64,000 nt of DNA from Fervidicoccus fontis Kam940 (GTDB lineage Archaea > Thermoproteota > Thermoprotei_A > Sulfolobales > Fervidicoccaceae): NCBI RefSeq assembly GCF_000258425.1, contig NC_017461.1:372001-436000 (forward strand), read 5' to 3'. Position numbers and translations under genes: made by a program. The notes under the pieces were generated by a model. It did not search any database. It was not told the origin of the DNA and saw nothing but the letters and a program-made list of their open reading frames with translations. Shown here one piece after another: positions 43,336 through 51,791 of this stretch (within the stretch, counting starts at the first letter, position 1; each line of letters begins with the position of its first letter).

Positions 43336-43373
43336 AACTAGAAAAGTCAATTTTATTCCATAGGTGAAAATTT

Positions 43374-44123
43374 ATGAAGATTATCTTAAACGATGCAAGC
43401 GATCTTAAAGATATTATAGACGTACTCGCAAAAGTAGCAGAAGAAGTTCCTTTAACTATAAGCGAAAAAGGAATTTCCAGTAAAACCTTAAGTGAAGATA
43501 AAACTACAATGAGTATCTTAGAAATACCATCTGAAATATTTAATGAATTCGAGCTTGAAGAGAATATATCATTCAGGGTAAAAATTAGAGATTTCAACAA
43601 AATACTAAAAAGAGCAACAAAAAACGATGTTTTAGAACTTTCATTGGAAAAAGATAAAGGGATTTTAAAAATCGTTTTTAAAAATTCAAAAAACGGCGCT
43701 ATTAGATCGTTTGATTTGCAGGTTTCTATAGAAAATGTAGAAGATATAGGCGAGCCCAAGGTAGATTTACCTATAGAATTTGAAATTCTAGCTGGTGATT
43801 TAAAGGATATTCTAGATGATGTCAGCAAAGTGGGAGAAGAAGTTGAATTTGAATATAAAAATTCGAGCATTGTGATTAAATCTGAAGGTCAAGGCAGAGC
43901 TTATATTGCAACTCTTACTGAAGGTAATCCTTTGATTTTATTAAAGTCTTCTGTAAGTGAAGCGAGTTCAAAATACGGTGTTGAGCTTTTATCTTCGGTT
44001 GCTAAAAAAATGGACAGTAACACTACCACAAAAGTGGCTTTTGGTTCACAACTTCCAATAAAAATACAAGTTCAATTTACACCTGGTGGATCGTTAACCT
44101 ATTGGGTCGCTCCGAGAATTTAA
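43374..44123 (+). CDS. pcn: Sliding clamp PCNA
   Basis: 249 residues, the usual length. Two repeated PCNA half-domains are visible; the first includes KIILNDASDLKDIIDVLAKV and SFRVKIRDFNKILKRATKND, the second VDLPIEFEILAGDLKDILDD and the closing TKVAFGSQLPIKIQVQF with GGSLTYWVAPRI. Crenarchaea often have three PCNA paralogues that form a heterotrimer; which subunit this is cannot be told. The protein ends without an extra PIP-box. ATG follows AGGTGA. Confidence 0.92.
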   Translation: MKIILNDASDLKDIIDVLAKVAEEVPLTISEKGISSKTLSEDKTTMSILEIPSEIFNEFELEENISFRVKIRDFNKILKRATKNDVLELSLEKDKGILKIVFKNSKNGAIRSFDLQVSIENVEDIGEPKVDLPIEFEILAGDLKDILDDVSKVGEEVEFEYKNSSIVIKSEGQGRAYIATLTEGNPLILLKSSVSEASSKYGVELLSSVAKKMDSNTTTKVAFGSQLPIKIQVQFTPGGSLTYWVAPRI

Positions 44124-44197
44124 CAATAATTTAATTTTATGCTTATAAATTATCAGTGCTTTATTGAAAAATTCAAAGTAAGATTTCCAAGCTCTTT

Positions 44198-44361
44198 TTC
44201 ATGTAACCTACTTCGCCTTAAATGATGGAGCTTTTGGTGTTCAAATAGAGCTTCACGCGCGCAGCTTCATCTAGGGTTTCAGAGGTCTCAACGCTCAAAA
44301 ACCTTTACCCATTCATTTTCTCGATACAATGTGAGGTTTCCTGAGCGTCCATCTTTATAAA
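44198..44361 (-). ncRNA. Structured 100-base repeat, copy B, with IS605-type right end
   Basis: 44262-44361 (minus) matches 17518-17617 (plus) at 98 of 100 positions and forms the same long hairpin, here with a C-G pair where copy A has U-G. Beyond the shared part the sequence differs: about 30 bases, then AAAGCTCCATCATTTAAGGC and GAAGTAGGTTACATG, again like a worn IS605 right end. The copy is 100 bases downstream of the eS1 stop on the same strand and tail-on to the PCNA gene, filling most of the 338-base gap between them. It could be transcribed by read-through from eS1. Confidence 0.5.
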
Positions 44362-44461
44362 CTTTTATACATGAAGATTTTAACATTAATAAAAAAATCT
44401 CAAATTCACATTTATACTATTTAAAAAACTATTAAATAAATTTCAAATTGACAATATTATC

Positions 44462-45106
44462 TTATTGATTTGCTTTAATGCTACTTGTTATAGTAGCTTT
44501 TTCTGGGCCGTGTGGTCCTGGTATAAATAATAACTTTGATTTATATATTTCCACTTTTCTTATTGGGTAGATCTTTTTTGCCTCTGAAAATATTTCCGTT
44601 GATAAATCATTTCCGACTAATAGCTGAATAACTTCATCAAAGCTCTTCTCCTTTATCCTTTCAGTAATTATCTTTTCCATAATTTTTCTGATAGCTCTTT
44701 TTTGGCTAGTATTTGCTTTATAGGATGTGAATGTTATAGCTATAATCCTCAGCTTATAGCCATCCTTTGTCTCTACGTTAAATATTCCCTGCACTTTGCT
44801 ACTCTTTCTTCTGGTCAGAACCTTAATATAATCCCTTGCCAATTCGTGACCTTTAAATCTGGTATGTGCATTATGACCTTCAACCTTAATTATTTGGAAA
44901 TTTAGCTTTATGTGAACCTGAGTATAATCACCAGTTATGTCATAGAGAGTTGCTTCTACTGTTCTTCCAATTAATTGCTCAGGAGTTAGAGCTGGTATGC
45001 TACCTATAGAGACTTCTCCAAATACCGATGGTGCAATAACCTCATACCATTTTTTCATTTTCCAGGTTTCTTTTAATTCTCTCCTTTTCCCTTTTACAGA
45101 CGACAT
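44462..45106 (-). CDS. rps3ae: Ribosomal protein eS1 (S3Ae)
   Basis: 214 residues of the small-subunit protein eS1 (S3Ae). Characteristic parts are KKWYEVIAPSVFGEVSIGSI, TVEATLYDITGDYTQVHIKL, FKGHELARDYIKVLTRRKSS, GYKLRIIAITFTSYKANTSQ and the end KIYPIRKVEIYKSKLL. Length and order match other archaea. An upstream GGGGGAAG precedes the ATG. The order RecJ-like, Pcc1, eS1 on one strand is a known crenarchaeal neighbourhood. Confidence 0.95.
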   Translation of the reverse strand: MSSVKGKRRELKETWKMKKWYEVIAPSVFGEVSIGSIPALTPEQLIGRTVEATLYDITGDYTQVHIKLNFQIIKVEGHNAHTRFKGHELARDYIKVLTRRKSSKVQGIFNVETKDGYKLRIIAITFTSYKANTSQKRAIRKIMEKIITERIKEKSFDEVIQLLVGNDLSTEIFSEAKKIYPIRKVEIYKSKLLFIPGPHGPEKATITSSIKANQ

Positions 45107-45130
45107 TTTCTTCCCCCATATAGGTAATCT

Positions 45131-45403
45131 TTATAACTTTTCTTTTGCTCCTTTTATTGAATTAATTACAGTTTCGATTGAATTTATATAATCTTCAATC
45201 GTATTTCTTACAGTTAATATATTAATTCCTTTATAAACAATCTGAATTAATATAGAAGTTTTGAGATTATAAGTTTTAACTTGAAGTTCGGGAGAACTTG
45301 TTAAATCATCCGGTACTAAAGAATTAATTATGCTTTTACACAAATTCTCATTTGTTAAAGATATCTGAATATCTGCTTTGATATTGAACAAATTTTCATT
45401 CAA
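45131..45403 (-). CDS. pcc1: KEOPS complex subunit Pcc1
   Basis: 90 residues from TTG 45403 (GGTGA at 5 bases). Pcc1 is the small dimerisation subunit of the KEOPS complex, which makes the universal t6A37 in tRNA. The pattern IKADIQISLTNENLCKSIIN ... VKTYNLKTSILIQIVYKGIN then ILTVRNTIEDYINSI is the usual CTAG/Pcc1 alpha-beta arrangement (strand, helix, strands, and a final helix after the N-T/S turn). The Shine-Dalgarno lies in the last codon of the upstream gene. Sequence identity to named Pcc1 is modest, but the position next to eS1 supports the call. Confidence 0.8.
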   Translation of the reverse strand: MNENLFNIKADIQISLTNENLCKSIINSLVPDDLTSSPELQVKTYNLKTSILIQIVYKGINILTVRNTIEDYINSIETVINSIKGAKEKL

Positions 45404-45408
45404 TTTTT

Positions 45409-46605
45409 TCACCGTATTATTTCTATATAGGGAAAAGTTAACTTGTTTGATGATTTTAAAATTTTATTTCTTGTCTCATTGTCTAAATTTGAAAGTTCAA
45501 ATATAGAAGTATAAAGCTTTCCATCTCTCTCACATACCACTATTTTTTTGCTATCTACAAGTCTGCGGTTTCTAAAAAAGTCCCCAATAAATGAAACCGG
45601 CATAACTTCATTACATTTGATTTTCAAAAAATTTCCTTCGAAGGTCATATCCTCTTTTTTAAGAAATTTTTTAAATACATCTGCAATTATTTTAATGTAA
45701 AAATTTCTATGGACCATAAGTCCATGCAGAGGTAACATTCCAGCGTAAAATAAATATAATGAGGCTGGAGATACTTCTAAAGCTATATCTATACTTTCTG
45801 CGATTTCTTTCAGGTCAAAATCTATGTTATTAAGTGTAGCAGATATTGAAACTCTTATCAGATCCTTACCACCGGCATTTGGATCAATTTTTTTGTATTC
45901 GTTTAAGAGAAGTTCAGCTATTCTTTTTACTTTTTCTGAACTTTGTTGAGTATAGTTTAAGTACGGATCAATTCCCTCTTTTTCTAAAATTTGCTTTATA
46001 AACCCAGGGTCTGCCACAGAAAAAGAAGGATAAAAAGGATCAATGGTAAAAAACAAAGAATCAATGAGACTTTTTTCGCTTCCTCCAATTAAGTTTAAAG
46101 ATTTCTTTAAGATTTTTAATTGAGTAAAAGAAAGATATGATGATATTAAGTGCTCTGTTTCAAAGGGCGTTTTGAGCTCCTGATATATACTCGAATATAC
46201 TGCAACTTTTTTATCTTGATCTATAAGCATACTTCCTTCTAGGATTTGAAGAATGGAATAAACAGGATTAAATTGAATAACATCAATAGAGGGTTTTAAT
46301 TGAATGCTTTTAGTTTTCGGAATTACAATTACTTTTTCATTGCTACTATTTTGCATTCCATTATAACCTATTAAAATATTTAGCCCTTCTTCAGAGAGTT
46401 CCTTGTCATATGTAATTTTTAAAAAGCATTTCTTCCTTGTTAAGGATAAACTGGATGCTAGAAAAATCCCTGCATGAGTGCTCATCTTGTCTGGGTATGC
46501 GCTTATAAATATTGGTAGGTCTTTTGAGATATATTCGCTTAATTTTTTTGCGTCATCCGCATAAGCTTCAGATATTGAAGGATTGCTCAAAATCCCACTC
46601 ATCAT
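45409..46605 (-). CDS. RecJ/Cdc45-related phosphoesterase-fold protein, probably inactive
   Basis: 398 residues. The N-terminal region (DLPIFISAYPDKMSTHAGIF-LASSL) sits where DHH nucleases carry DxDG, but the catalytic acids and the DHH triplet are missing. GGKDLIRVSISATLNNIDFD and LPLHGLMVHRNFY resemble the C-terminal DHHA1-like part. Crenarchaeal RecJ-like proteins without nuclease residues bind GINS and are regarded as Cdc45 equivalents in the CMG helicase. The assignment rests on fold pattern and on the neighbourhood with Pcc1 and eS1. TTATATA lies about 32 bases before the ATG, so the mRNA is likely leaderless. Confidence 0.6.
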   Translation of the reverse strand: MMSGILSNPSISEAYADDAKKLSEYISKDLPIFISAYPDKMSTHAGIFLASSLSLTRKKCFLKITYDKELSEEGLNILIGYNGMQNSSNEKVIVIPKTKSIQLKPSIDVIQFNPVYSILQILEGSMLIDQDKKVAVYSSIYQELKTPFETEHLISSYLSFTQLKILKKSLNLIGGSEKSLIDSLFFTIDPFYPSFSVADPGFIKQILEKEGIDPYLNYTQQSSEKVKRIAELLLNEYKKIDPNAGGKDLIRVSISATLNNIDFDLKEIAESIDIALEVSPASLYLFYAGMLPLHGLMVHRNFYIKIIADVFKKFLKKEDMTFEGNFLKIKCNEVMPVSFIGDFFRNRRLVDSKKIVVCERDGKLYTSIFELSNLDNETRNKILKSSNKLTFPYIEIIR

Positions 46606-46811
46606 TTTTTTGTTTTTATCAGATATTTTTACCTATATAAATAAAAAAGCTTATTCACAAGTTATCGATTATTTTACAACGGAAAATTTACTAACTTATG
46701 AACAAAAGCTTAAAAAAATTATAAACTTCTATACAATACATTCAAACGTAGTACTTGTAATTATAAATAAGAGAATTCTGATCATTTTCCAAAATAAGCT
46801 ATAAATGGTTT

Positions 46812-47105
46812 TTATTGCTCTCCTTCATCACTGCCTTCGCTTTCTTCCTGCATGAGTTCTAAAGCTATTTCATAGTAGTCTTCAACTCTTTGCTGCTGCT
46901 CTTCGTCGCTAACTCCAAATTTAGAAGGTTCTGAAACTAAAGATGTAGTTTTTGGCTTGTCCTTTTCTTTGACTTTTTCTTTGATGACATAGCTTTCCTT
47001 TTTCTTCGCTTTCATCTCATATCCACATTTTGTGCATCTTAGTACCGTTTCTCCATCTTTTTTCACTGGTACCATGATGCCTCCACATTTTGGGCAAAAC
47101 TGCAT
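46812..47105 (-). CDS. RPA12/Rpb9/TFS-like protein with only the N-terminal zinc ribbon
   Basis: 97 residues from ATG 47105, preceded by GAGGTAATGG; a longer start at 47144 lacks a signal. The sequence begins MQFCPKCGGIMVPVKKDG and continues RCTKCGYEMK, the N-terminal ribbon of TFS/RpoM. Transcript-cleavage factor TFS carries a second ribbon with an Asp-Glu pair at its tip; here it is replaced by a Glu-rich tail (YYEIALELMQEESEGSDEGEQ). It may be a paralogue that binds RNA polymerase without cleavage activity, as some crenarchaeal TFS homologues do. Confidence 0.75.
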   Translation of the reverse strand: MQFCPKCGGIMVPVKKDGETVLRCTKCGYEMKAKKKESYVIKEKVKEKDKPKTTSLVSEPSKFGVSDEEQQQRVEDYYEIALELMQEESEGSDEGEQ

Positions 47106-47727
47106 TTTTCCATTACCTCGATTATTTTTACTTTTAAAAAGCATTTTTACTATTTAAGCCATATAGAAATATTTAAAGATAACGCTATTACGCTTGAAAC
47201 TACATTGTAACAAATTTTTAAACTTTTATCTTTTTTGATAAAATAATTTTTCATTGTGTTGCATTTTTACGATAGCACTGATCGAAACTTTATGCAAGGC
47301 TTTAGATAAAGAAAGAATTCATTCTAAAACAGAGAAGAACTTCCGAATTCTACTTCACCACAAAGAGCAATGCTCTTTAGACGGAATAATAGTTCTCATT
47401 TATGTGTGAATATATTGTCTACTTACGAAAAGTTGAGAATGAACAGAATTCTGTATTGAGTTTTTTAAGTTTTTTTCAAGCTCTTATATTTAACTCATAT
47501 GATACAGAAGTAAAATTTTAGATCTTTTTTGTTATATATTGAAAATTTCTGCAAAACAACTTTGAAAAAAATTTAGCCTTCAATCATGCTATAAATGATT
47601 GGCCTTTTAACTGTTGTAAATTCGTTTTCTTATCATATTGAAAAGTGGATTTATTAAAAGAGATATTTTCATAAATTTATAAAAATAAATTTATATATTT
47701 TAGAACAATTTGCAGGGTGTTATTTTA
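47106..47727. other. Long AT-rich intergenic region with a hairpin
   Basis: About 620 bases between divergent genes without a convincing reading frame. A perfect seven-base hairpin lies at 47362-47378 (AAAGAGC, loop AAT, GCTCTTT), followed by TAGACGGAATAATAGTTCTC, which vaguely recalls an IS605-type right end. A second, imperfect inverted repeat lies near 47576-47611 (AATCAT...ATGATT). TTTATAAAAATAAATTTATA near 47675-47697 is a candidate promoter for the nucleotidyltransferase gene. Confidence 0.4.
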
Positions 47728-49011
47728 TTGAGTAAAAATATTACTGCAGTTATACTGGCTGCGGGAAAAGGAGAAAGAATGTGGCCTTTAACTTATGATA
47801 CGCCGAAGCCGTTATTACCAATTTTGTGCAAACCATTACTTAATATTCATCTAAACGCATTAGAGGAAGCTGATTTATTAAACTCAGCAATCGTCTTAAC
47901 TTATAAGAATAAGGAAAAAATTTTTGAATATTTAAATGGTTACAACAACCTAACGGGGAAAAAAATTAAATTAATGGAGCAAAGCTTACCGCTTGGGACA
48001 GGCCATGCAATTAAAGAGATTCTAGAAGGAGCAGAAGATCTCGGAGATGAAATTTTAGTTGTATATGGAGATATATTTGTTCCAAGTAAAGAAATGTCTA
48101 GAATTCTTAAAAACATATTGGAGTTTGATGGAAACATTATTGCTGTAAAAGAAGTGAATAACCTTTCGAAATATGGGCTAGTCAAAGTAGACGAACATGG
48201 AAATCTTTTAGAAATACAGGAAAAAAGAAAAGATATACCTCCTGATGTTAATGGTTATGTAAATGCTGGAATTATGAAGCTTAGAATTGGAGATTTGAAA
48301 AAATATATAGATAAGACTGAAATTTCGCCAAGAGGAGAAATTGAACTGACATCGGTATTAAATTTGATTGCAAAAAATAATTCTGTAAAAATTTATCCGA
48401 TCGAATCCTCATGGATGGATGTCGGCACCCCATGGGATTTGCTTAAGGCTAATATAATTGAATTAGATCATTATTGCTCGGAACTTGGAAAGAATCCTGA
48501 GGACTGTTTGATATATGATAAAAGTACAGTTGAAATCATTGAGCCGGTTTCGCTAGAAGGACCGATATATATATCCGGAAAGGCTGAAATAGGTCCCTGT
48601 TCTCATTTAAGAGAACATACAATTTTATGCGGGGAAAATAAGATAGGCTTTTCTGTCCAAATAAAGTCCTCAATTATAATGAGAGGTGCAAAAATACCTC
48701 ATTTAAACTATGTCGGAGATTCTGTAATTGGCGAATATGTAAATTTAGGGGCAGGCACTGTAACTGCAAATCTTAGGCACGATGGAAAAAACGTTAAATC
48801 GCTTGTAAAGGGAGAATATATCGACACTGGAATGAGAAAACTTGGCGCTATTGTTGGAAACTATACAAAAACGGGGATAAATACTTCTATATTGCCTGGG
48901 ATAAAAATTGGTGCGAATACCTGGATCAATGCTGGATGTATAATTGATAGAGATGTACCAGACGATGCTATAGTATATTGTTCTCAAGAAAAGAAAATTA
49001 AGAAAAAATAA
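47728..49011 (+). CDS. Bifunctional sugar-1-phosphate nucleotidylyltransferase / acetyltransferase (GlmU-like)
   Basis: About 427 residues from TTG 47728 (AGGGTG upstream). The N-terminal pyrophosphorylase domain has VILAAGKGERMWPLTYDTPK, VYGDIFV and the YVNAGIMKL and ESSWMDVGTPWDLL segments. The C-terminal left-handed beta helix carries hexapeptide repeats with IYISGKAEIGPCSHLREHTI, LNYVGDSVIGEYVNLGAGTV, TANLRHDGKNVK and NTSILPGIKIGANTWI, the arrangement of archaeal GlmU-like ST0452-type enzymes. It should make UDP-GlcNAc, or dTDP-glucose, from sugar-1-phosphates supplied by the mutase at 8.2 kb. Confidence 0.88.
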   Translation: MSKNITAVILAAGKGERMWPLTYDTPKPLLPILCKPLLNIHLNALEEADLLNSAIVLTYKNKEKIFEYLNGYNNLTGKKIKLMEQSLPLGTGHAIKEILEGAEDLGDEILVVYGDIFVPSKEMSRILKNILEFDGNIIAVKEVNNLSKYGLVKVDEHGNLLEIQEKRKDIPPDVNGYVNAGIMKLRIGDLKKYIDKTEISPRGEIELTSVLNLIAKNNSVKIYPIESSWMDVGTPWDLLKANIIELDHYCSELGKNPEDCLIYDKSTVEIIEPVSLEGPIYISGKAEIGPCSHLREHTILCGENKIGFSVQIKSSIIMRGAKIPHLNYVGDSVIGEYVNLGAGTVTANLRHDGKNVKSLVKGEYIDTGMRKLGAIVGNYTKTGINTSILPGIKIGANTWINAGCIIDRDVPDDAIVYCSQEKKIKKK

Positions 49012-49030
49012 GAAAAAATGGGTAAACATC

Positions 49031-50422
49031 TTGGATAAGGGAAAAATTTTTCAAAACGAAGTAAACAACATTATAAAAAAGAGATTTGACTATCACATAG
49101 CATTGCTTTACCCTTCTACTTACAGATCTAGCCTATCTAGCTTAGGATATCAGTTAATTTATTTTTACTTAAACAGCTTTGAGGAAATTTTTGCTGAAAG
49201 AGTAATTACAGAATCAAGAGGGGATTATATCAGCATTGAAACGGGTACGCCACTAAGTAAGTTCGATATCATATTTGCAAGTGCTCACTATGAGTTAGAA
49301 TATCCTGAAATTATAAGGACGCTATTGAGATCAAGAATATCTCCTTTGAAAGAAGAGAGAAATAGGCCGATTTTAATTATAGGCGGTCCTTCTCCTACGG
49401 CAAACCCTTTTCCGATGGGAAAAGTTGCCGATTTTATCTTTAGGGGTGAATTTGAAAGTACCGGCAAAAAATTTTTCGACTCAATTCAATATATTGATAA
49501 TCCGAAGAAATTTAAAGAAATGCTTTCTTCTATCGAAGGCTTTTGGAGCTTGGAAAATAGAACAGAAAAAATCTCAATAGTTAAAGATTTGGATTCTTCT
49601 TTTTTTCCAATTATTCAAATACAAAATCCTCATACCGAACCAATTTTGGGAAAGGGGTTAATGGTAGAAACTTCTAGAGGTTGCAATAGAGGTTGCTTTT
49701 TCTGTATGGAATCGGCCATATCGCTTTTTAGAAGAGAGAGAAGTGAAAATAAAATTATCGAATTAATAGAACAAGGGCTAGAAGTTAATAACTTAAATAG
49801 AGTAATTTTCTTTTCTCTTAGTTTTTTTGATAGCGCTCTTGGAGAAAAAATCTTGAAGTATGTTGTAGATAGAGGCATAGAAGCAAGCATTCCAAGCGTC
49901 AGGATTGATTCTCTTGATGATAATAAAATTGAGCTGATAAAAAAAGCTGGACAAAAAACTCTTACTGTCGCACCGGAGACTGGTATATATGAGCTGAGAA
50001 AAAGCATTGGAAAACCTATTAAAGATGAAATGATACTACAAATTGCTGAAAAACTTAAGGCTCTTGATATGGGAATAAAATTATATTATATGATAGGGCT
50101 ACCGGGAGAGAGGCAAAGCGATTTGGATGCTATCATTGCACAAGTGGAATATTTTTGGAAGACTCTAAGAAACAAGAAAAAAATTAAAGTTTCTGTAAAT
50201 CCGTTTATTCCGAAGCCATTAACTAAAATGGAAAATGAAAAAATGGAAGAAGCAAACGAGCTACAAAGAAAAATTGATTACCTAAATGCAAAACTCTCGA
50301 AGATTTCTGAATTTGAATACTATCCTCCTAAATTAGCACGTCTTCAGTATACTATAAATAGCTTGGGAGAAAATGCACATGTTTTTTTAATTGAACATGC
50401 ATTAAAGAAAATTAGGGACTGA
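49031..50422 (+). CDS. Radical SAM protein with B12-binding-like N-domain
   Basis: 463 residues. Residues about 15-170 look like a Rossmann/B12-binding-type domain (HIALLYPSTYRSSLSSLGYQ, PILIIGGPSPTANPFPMGKV, DFIFRGEFE). The radical SAM cluster motif is SRGCNRGCFFC (CxxxCxxC) near 212-222, followed by a TIM-barrel pattern with VAPETGIYELRK and YYMIGLPGERQSD. No His ligand for cobalamin (DxHxxG) is seen. Members are methylthiotransferases, methyltransferases and others; none fits clearly, as no TRAM domain is present. TTG 49031 after GGGT. It overlaps no neighbour and is co-directional with ychF. Confidence 0.82.
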   Translation: MDKGKIFQNEVNNIIKKRFDYHIALLYPSTYRSSLSSLGYQLIYFYLNSFEEIFAERVITESRGDYISIETGTPLSKFDIIFASAHYELEYPEIIRTLLRSRISPLKEERNRPILIIGGPSPTANPFPMGKVADFIFRGEFESTGKKFFDSIQYIDNPKKFKEMLSSIEGFWSLENRTEKISIVKDLDSSFFPIIQIQNPHTEPILGKGLMVETSRGCNRGCFFCMESAISLFRRERSENKIIELIEQGLEVNNLNRVIFFSLSFFDSALGEKILKYVVDRGIEASIPSVRIDSLDDNKIELIKKAGQKTLTVAPETGIYELRKSIGKPIKDEMILQIAEKLKALDMGIKLYYMIGLPGERQSDLDAIIAQVEYFWKTLRNKKKIKVSVNPFIPKPLTKMENEKMEEANELQRKIDYLNAKLSKISEFEYYPPKLARLQYTINSLGENAHVFLIEHALKKIRD

Positions 50423-50427
50423 GAAGG

Positions 50428-51651
50428 TTGGTAAATTACTTACCACCATTAATAGGTGTAATTGGAAAAACTAATGTAGGAAAATCGACGTTTTTTTCTG
50501 CAGCTACAATGACAACAGTTGAGATTAGTAACAGACCTTTTACCACAATAAAACCGAATCATGGAATAGGGTATGTTAAAATAACTTGCCCTCATCTTGA
50601 TTTTGGTCTTGAAGCTTGTAATCCAAGAACAGGTTATTGTCAAAATGGTAATAGGTTCGTTCCTATCGAACTGCTCGATGTTGCTGGTCTAATACCTGGT
50701 GCACATATGGGAAGAGGCTTAGGAAATAAATTTATGGATGACCTCAGAAAAGCAGATGCATTTATTTTAGTTATCGATGCATCTGGGTCTACAAATGAAG
50801 AGGGGAACCCAGTACCGCCCGGTACCTACGATCCTATAGAAGAAGTTAAGCAAATAATAAATGAAGTTGATTTATGGTTGGCTAAAATAGTAAGCTCTGA
50901 TTGGCAGAAGTTTTCTGTAAGTGTTGAAACAAGCAGAAAGAATTTTGTAGATGCATTATACGATAAAATTTCTGGACTATCTATAAAAAGATCTCATGTG
51001 ATTGAGGTACTTGAAAGGATTGATTTGACAAATAAAAGACCGAGCAATTGGAAAGAAGAAGATTTTTATATTTTTGCAAAAGAATTAAGAAAGACGGCTA
51101 AGCCTCATATAATTGCTGCAAATAAGGCAGATCTTCCTACCGCATATGAAAATATTGAAAGACTGAAAAAAGAATTTCCCGAGGTTCCAGTTGTTCCAGT
51201 TTCATCTGAATCTGAACTAGCTTTAAGAAAAGCTGCAAAGATGAATCTGATCGATTATATTCCAGGAGATAGTATATTTTTTATAAAAGAAAATGTCAAG
51301 TTAACTCCACAGCAGGAAGTTGCTCTAAAATATATAGAAGAAAAAGTCCTTAAAAGGTATGGTTCTACAGGTGTTCAAAAAGTAATTAATTCTATAATTT
51401 ACGATGTATTGAAAAAAGTTGTAGTTTTTCCTGTTGAAGACATTAATAAGCTTACAGATAAAAACGGCAATATATTGCCAGATGCGCTAATAGTAGATCA
51501 TGAAGCTTCTCCTAAGGTAGTAGCGGGTTTAATACATACTGAACTAGAAAAAGGATTTCAGTATGCTATTGATGCAAGGACAAAGCAAAAGATGGGAGAA
51601 GGTAGCAGAGTTTATGATAGGCTTGTCTTTAAAATTGTCTCAACAATCTGA
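50428..51651 (+). CDS. ychF: YchF-type GTPase/ATPase (Obg family)
   Basis: 407 residues. G1 GKTNVGKSTFFSAATM, G2 region RPFTTIKPNHG, G3 DVAGLIPGAHMGRGLGNKFM (the Obg Asp-x-x-Gly extended motif) and G4 NKAD are intact. The C-terminal TGS-type end reads HTELEKGFQYAIDARTKQKM then GEGSRVYDRLV. Archaeal YchF/OLA1-like proteins bind ribosomes or hydrolyse ATP. TTG 50428 is used; GAGAAGG sits directly against it, so the start is somewhat uncertain. It follows the radical SAM gene by 5 bases. Confidence 0.93.
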   Translation: MVNYLPPLIGVIGKTNVGKSTFFSAATMTTVEISNRPFTTIKPNHGIGYVKITCPHLDFGLEACNPRTGYCQNGNRFVPIELLDVAGLIPGAHMGRGLGNKFMDDLRKADAFILVIDASGSTNEEGNPVPPGTYDPIEEVKQIINEVDLWLAKIVSSDWQKFSVSVETSRKNFVDALYDKISGLSIKRSHVIEVLERIDLTNKRPSNWKEEDFYIFAKELRKTAKPHIIAANKADLPTAYENIERLKKEFPEVPVVPVSSESELALRKAAKMNLIDYIPGDSIFFIKENVKLTPQQEVALKYIEEKVLKRYGSTGVQKVINSIIYDVLKKVVVFPVEDINKLTDKNGNILPDALIVDHEASPKVVAGLIHTELEKGFQYAIDARTKQKMGEGSRVYDRLVFKIVSTI

Positions 51652-51724
51652 GTGTTCTCTTTCTGAAGGATGAAGGTTTGTTTGGTGCTCATCATTTTTA
51701 TTAGTTATACAGCTTACACCTTTC

Positions 51725-51745
51725 ACCTTCTAGGAGAGAGAAGGT
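51725..51745. terminator. Hairpin between convergent genes
   Basis: ACCTTCT (51725-51731) and AGAAGGT (51739-51745) pair perfectly around a seven-base loop in the 140-base gap between ychF and the dephospho-CoA kinase gene. Archaeal termination mostly relies on T-runs rather than hairpins, so a role as bidirectional terminator is uncertain; a T-rich stretch lies on both sides. Confidence 0.35.
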
Positions 51746-51791
51746 CAAAATATACCTCATTGAAGAAATTTTCCCTTAATATCCGATAAAA

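Noticed and set aside
46583-46804. Plus-strand frame of 73 codons upstream of the RecJ-like gene
   Set aside because: It begins inside the promoter and 5' end of the RecJ-like gene and lacks a start signal.
51652-51700. CTGA and GATGA motifs suggestive of a box C/D guide RNA after ychF
   Set aside because: Order and spacing of C, D', C' and D boxes do not fit, and no terminal stem is present.
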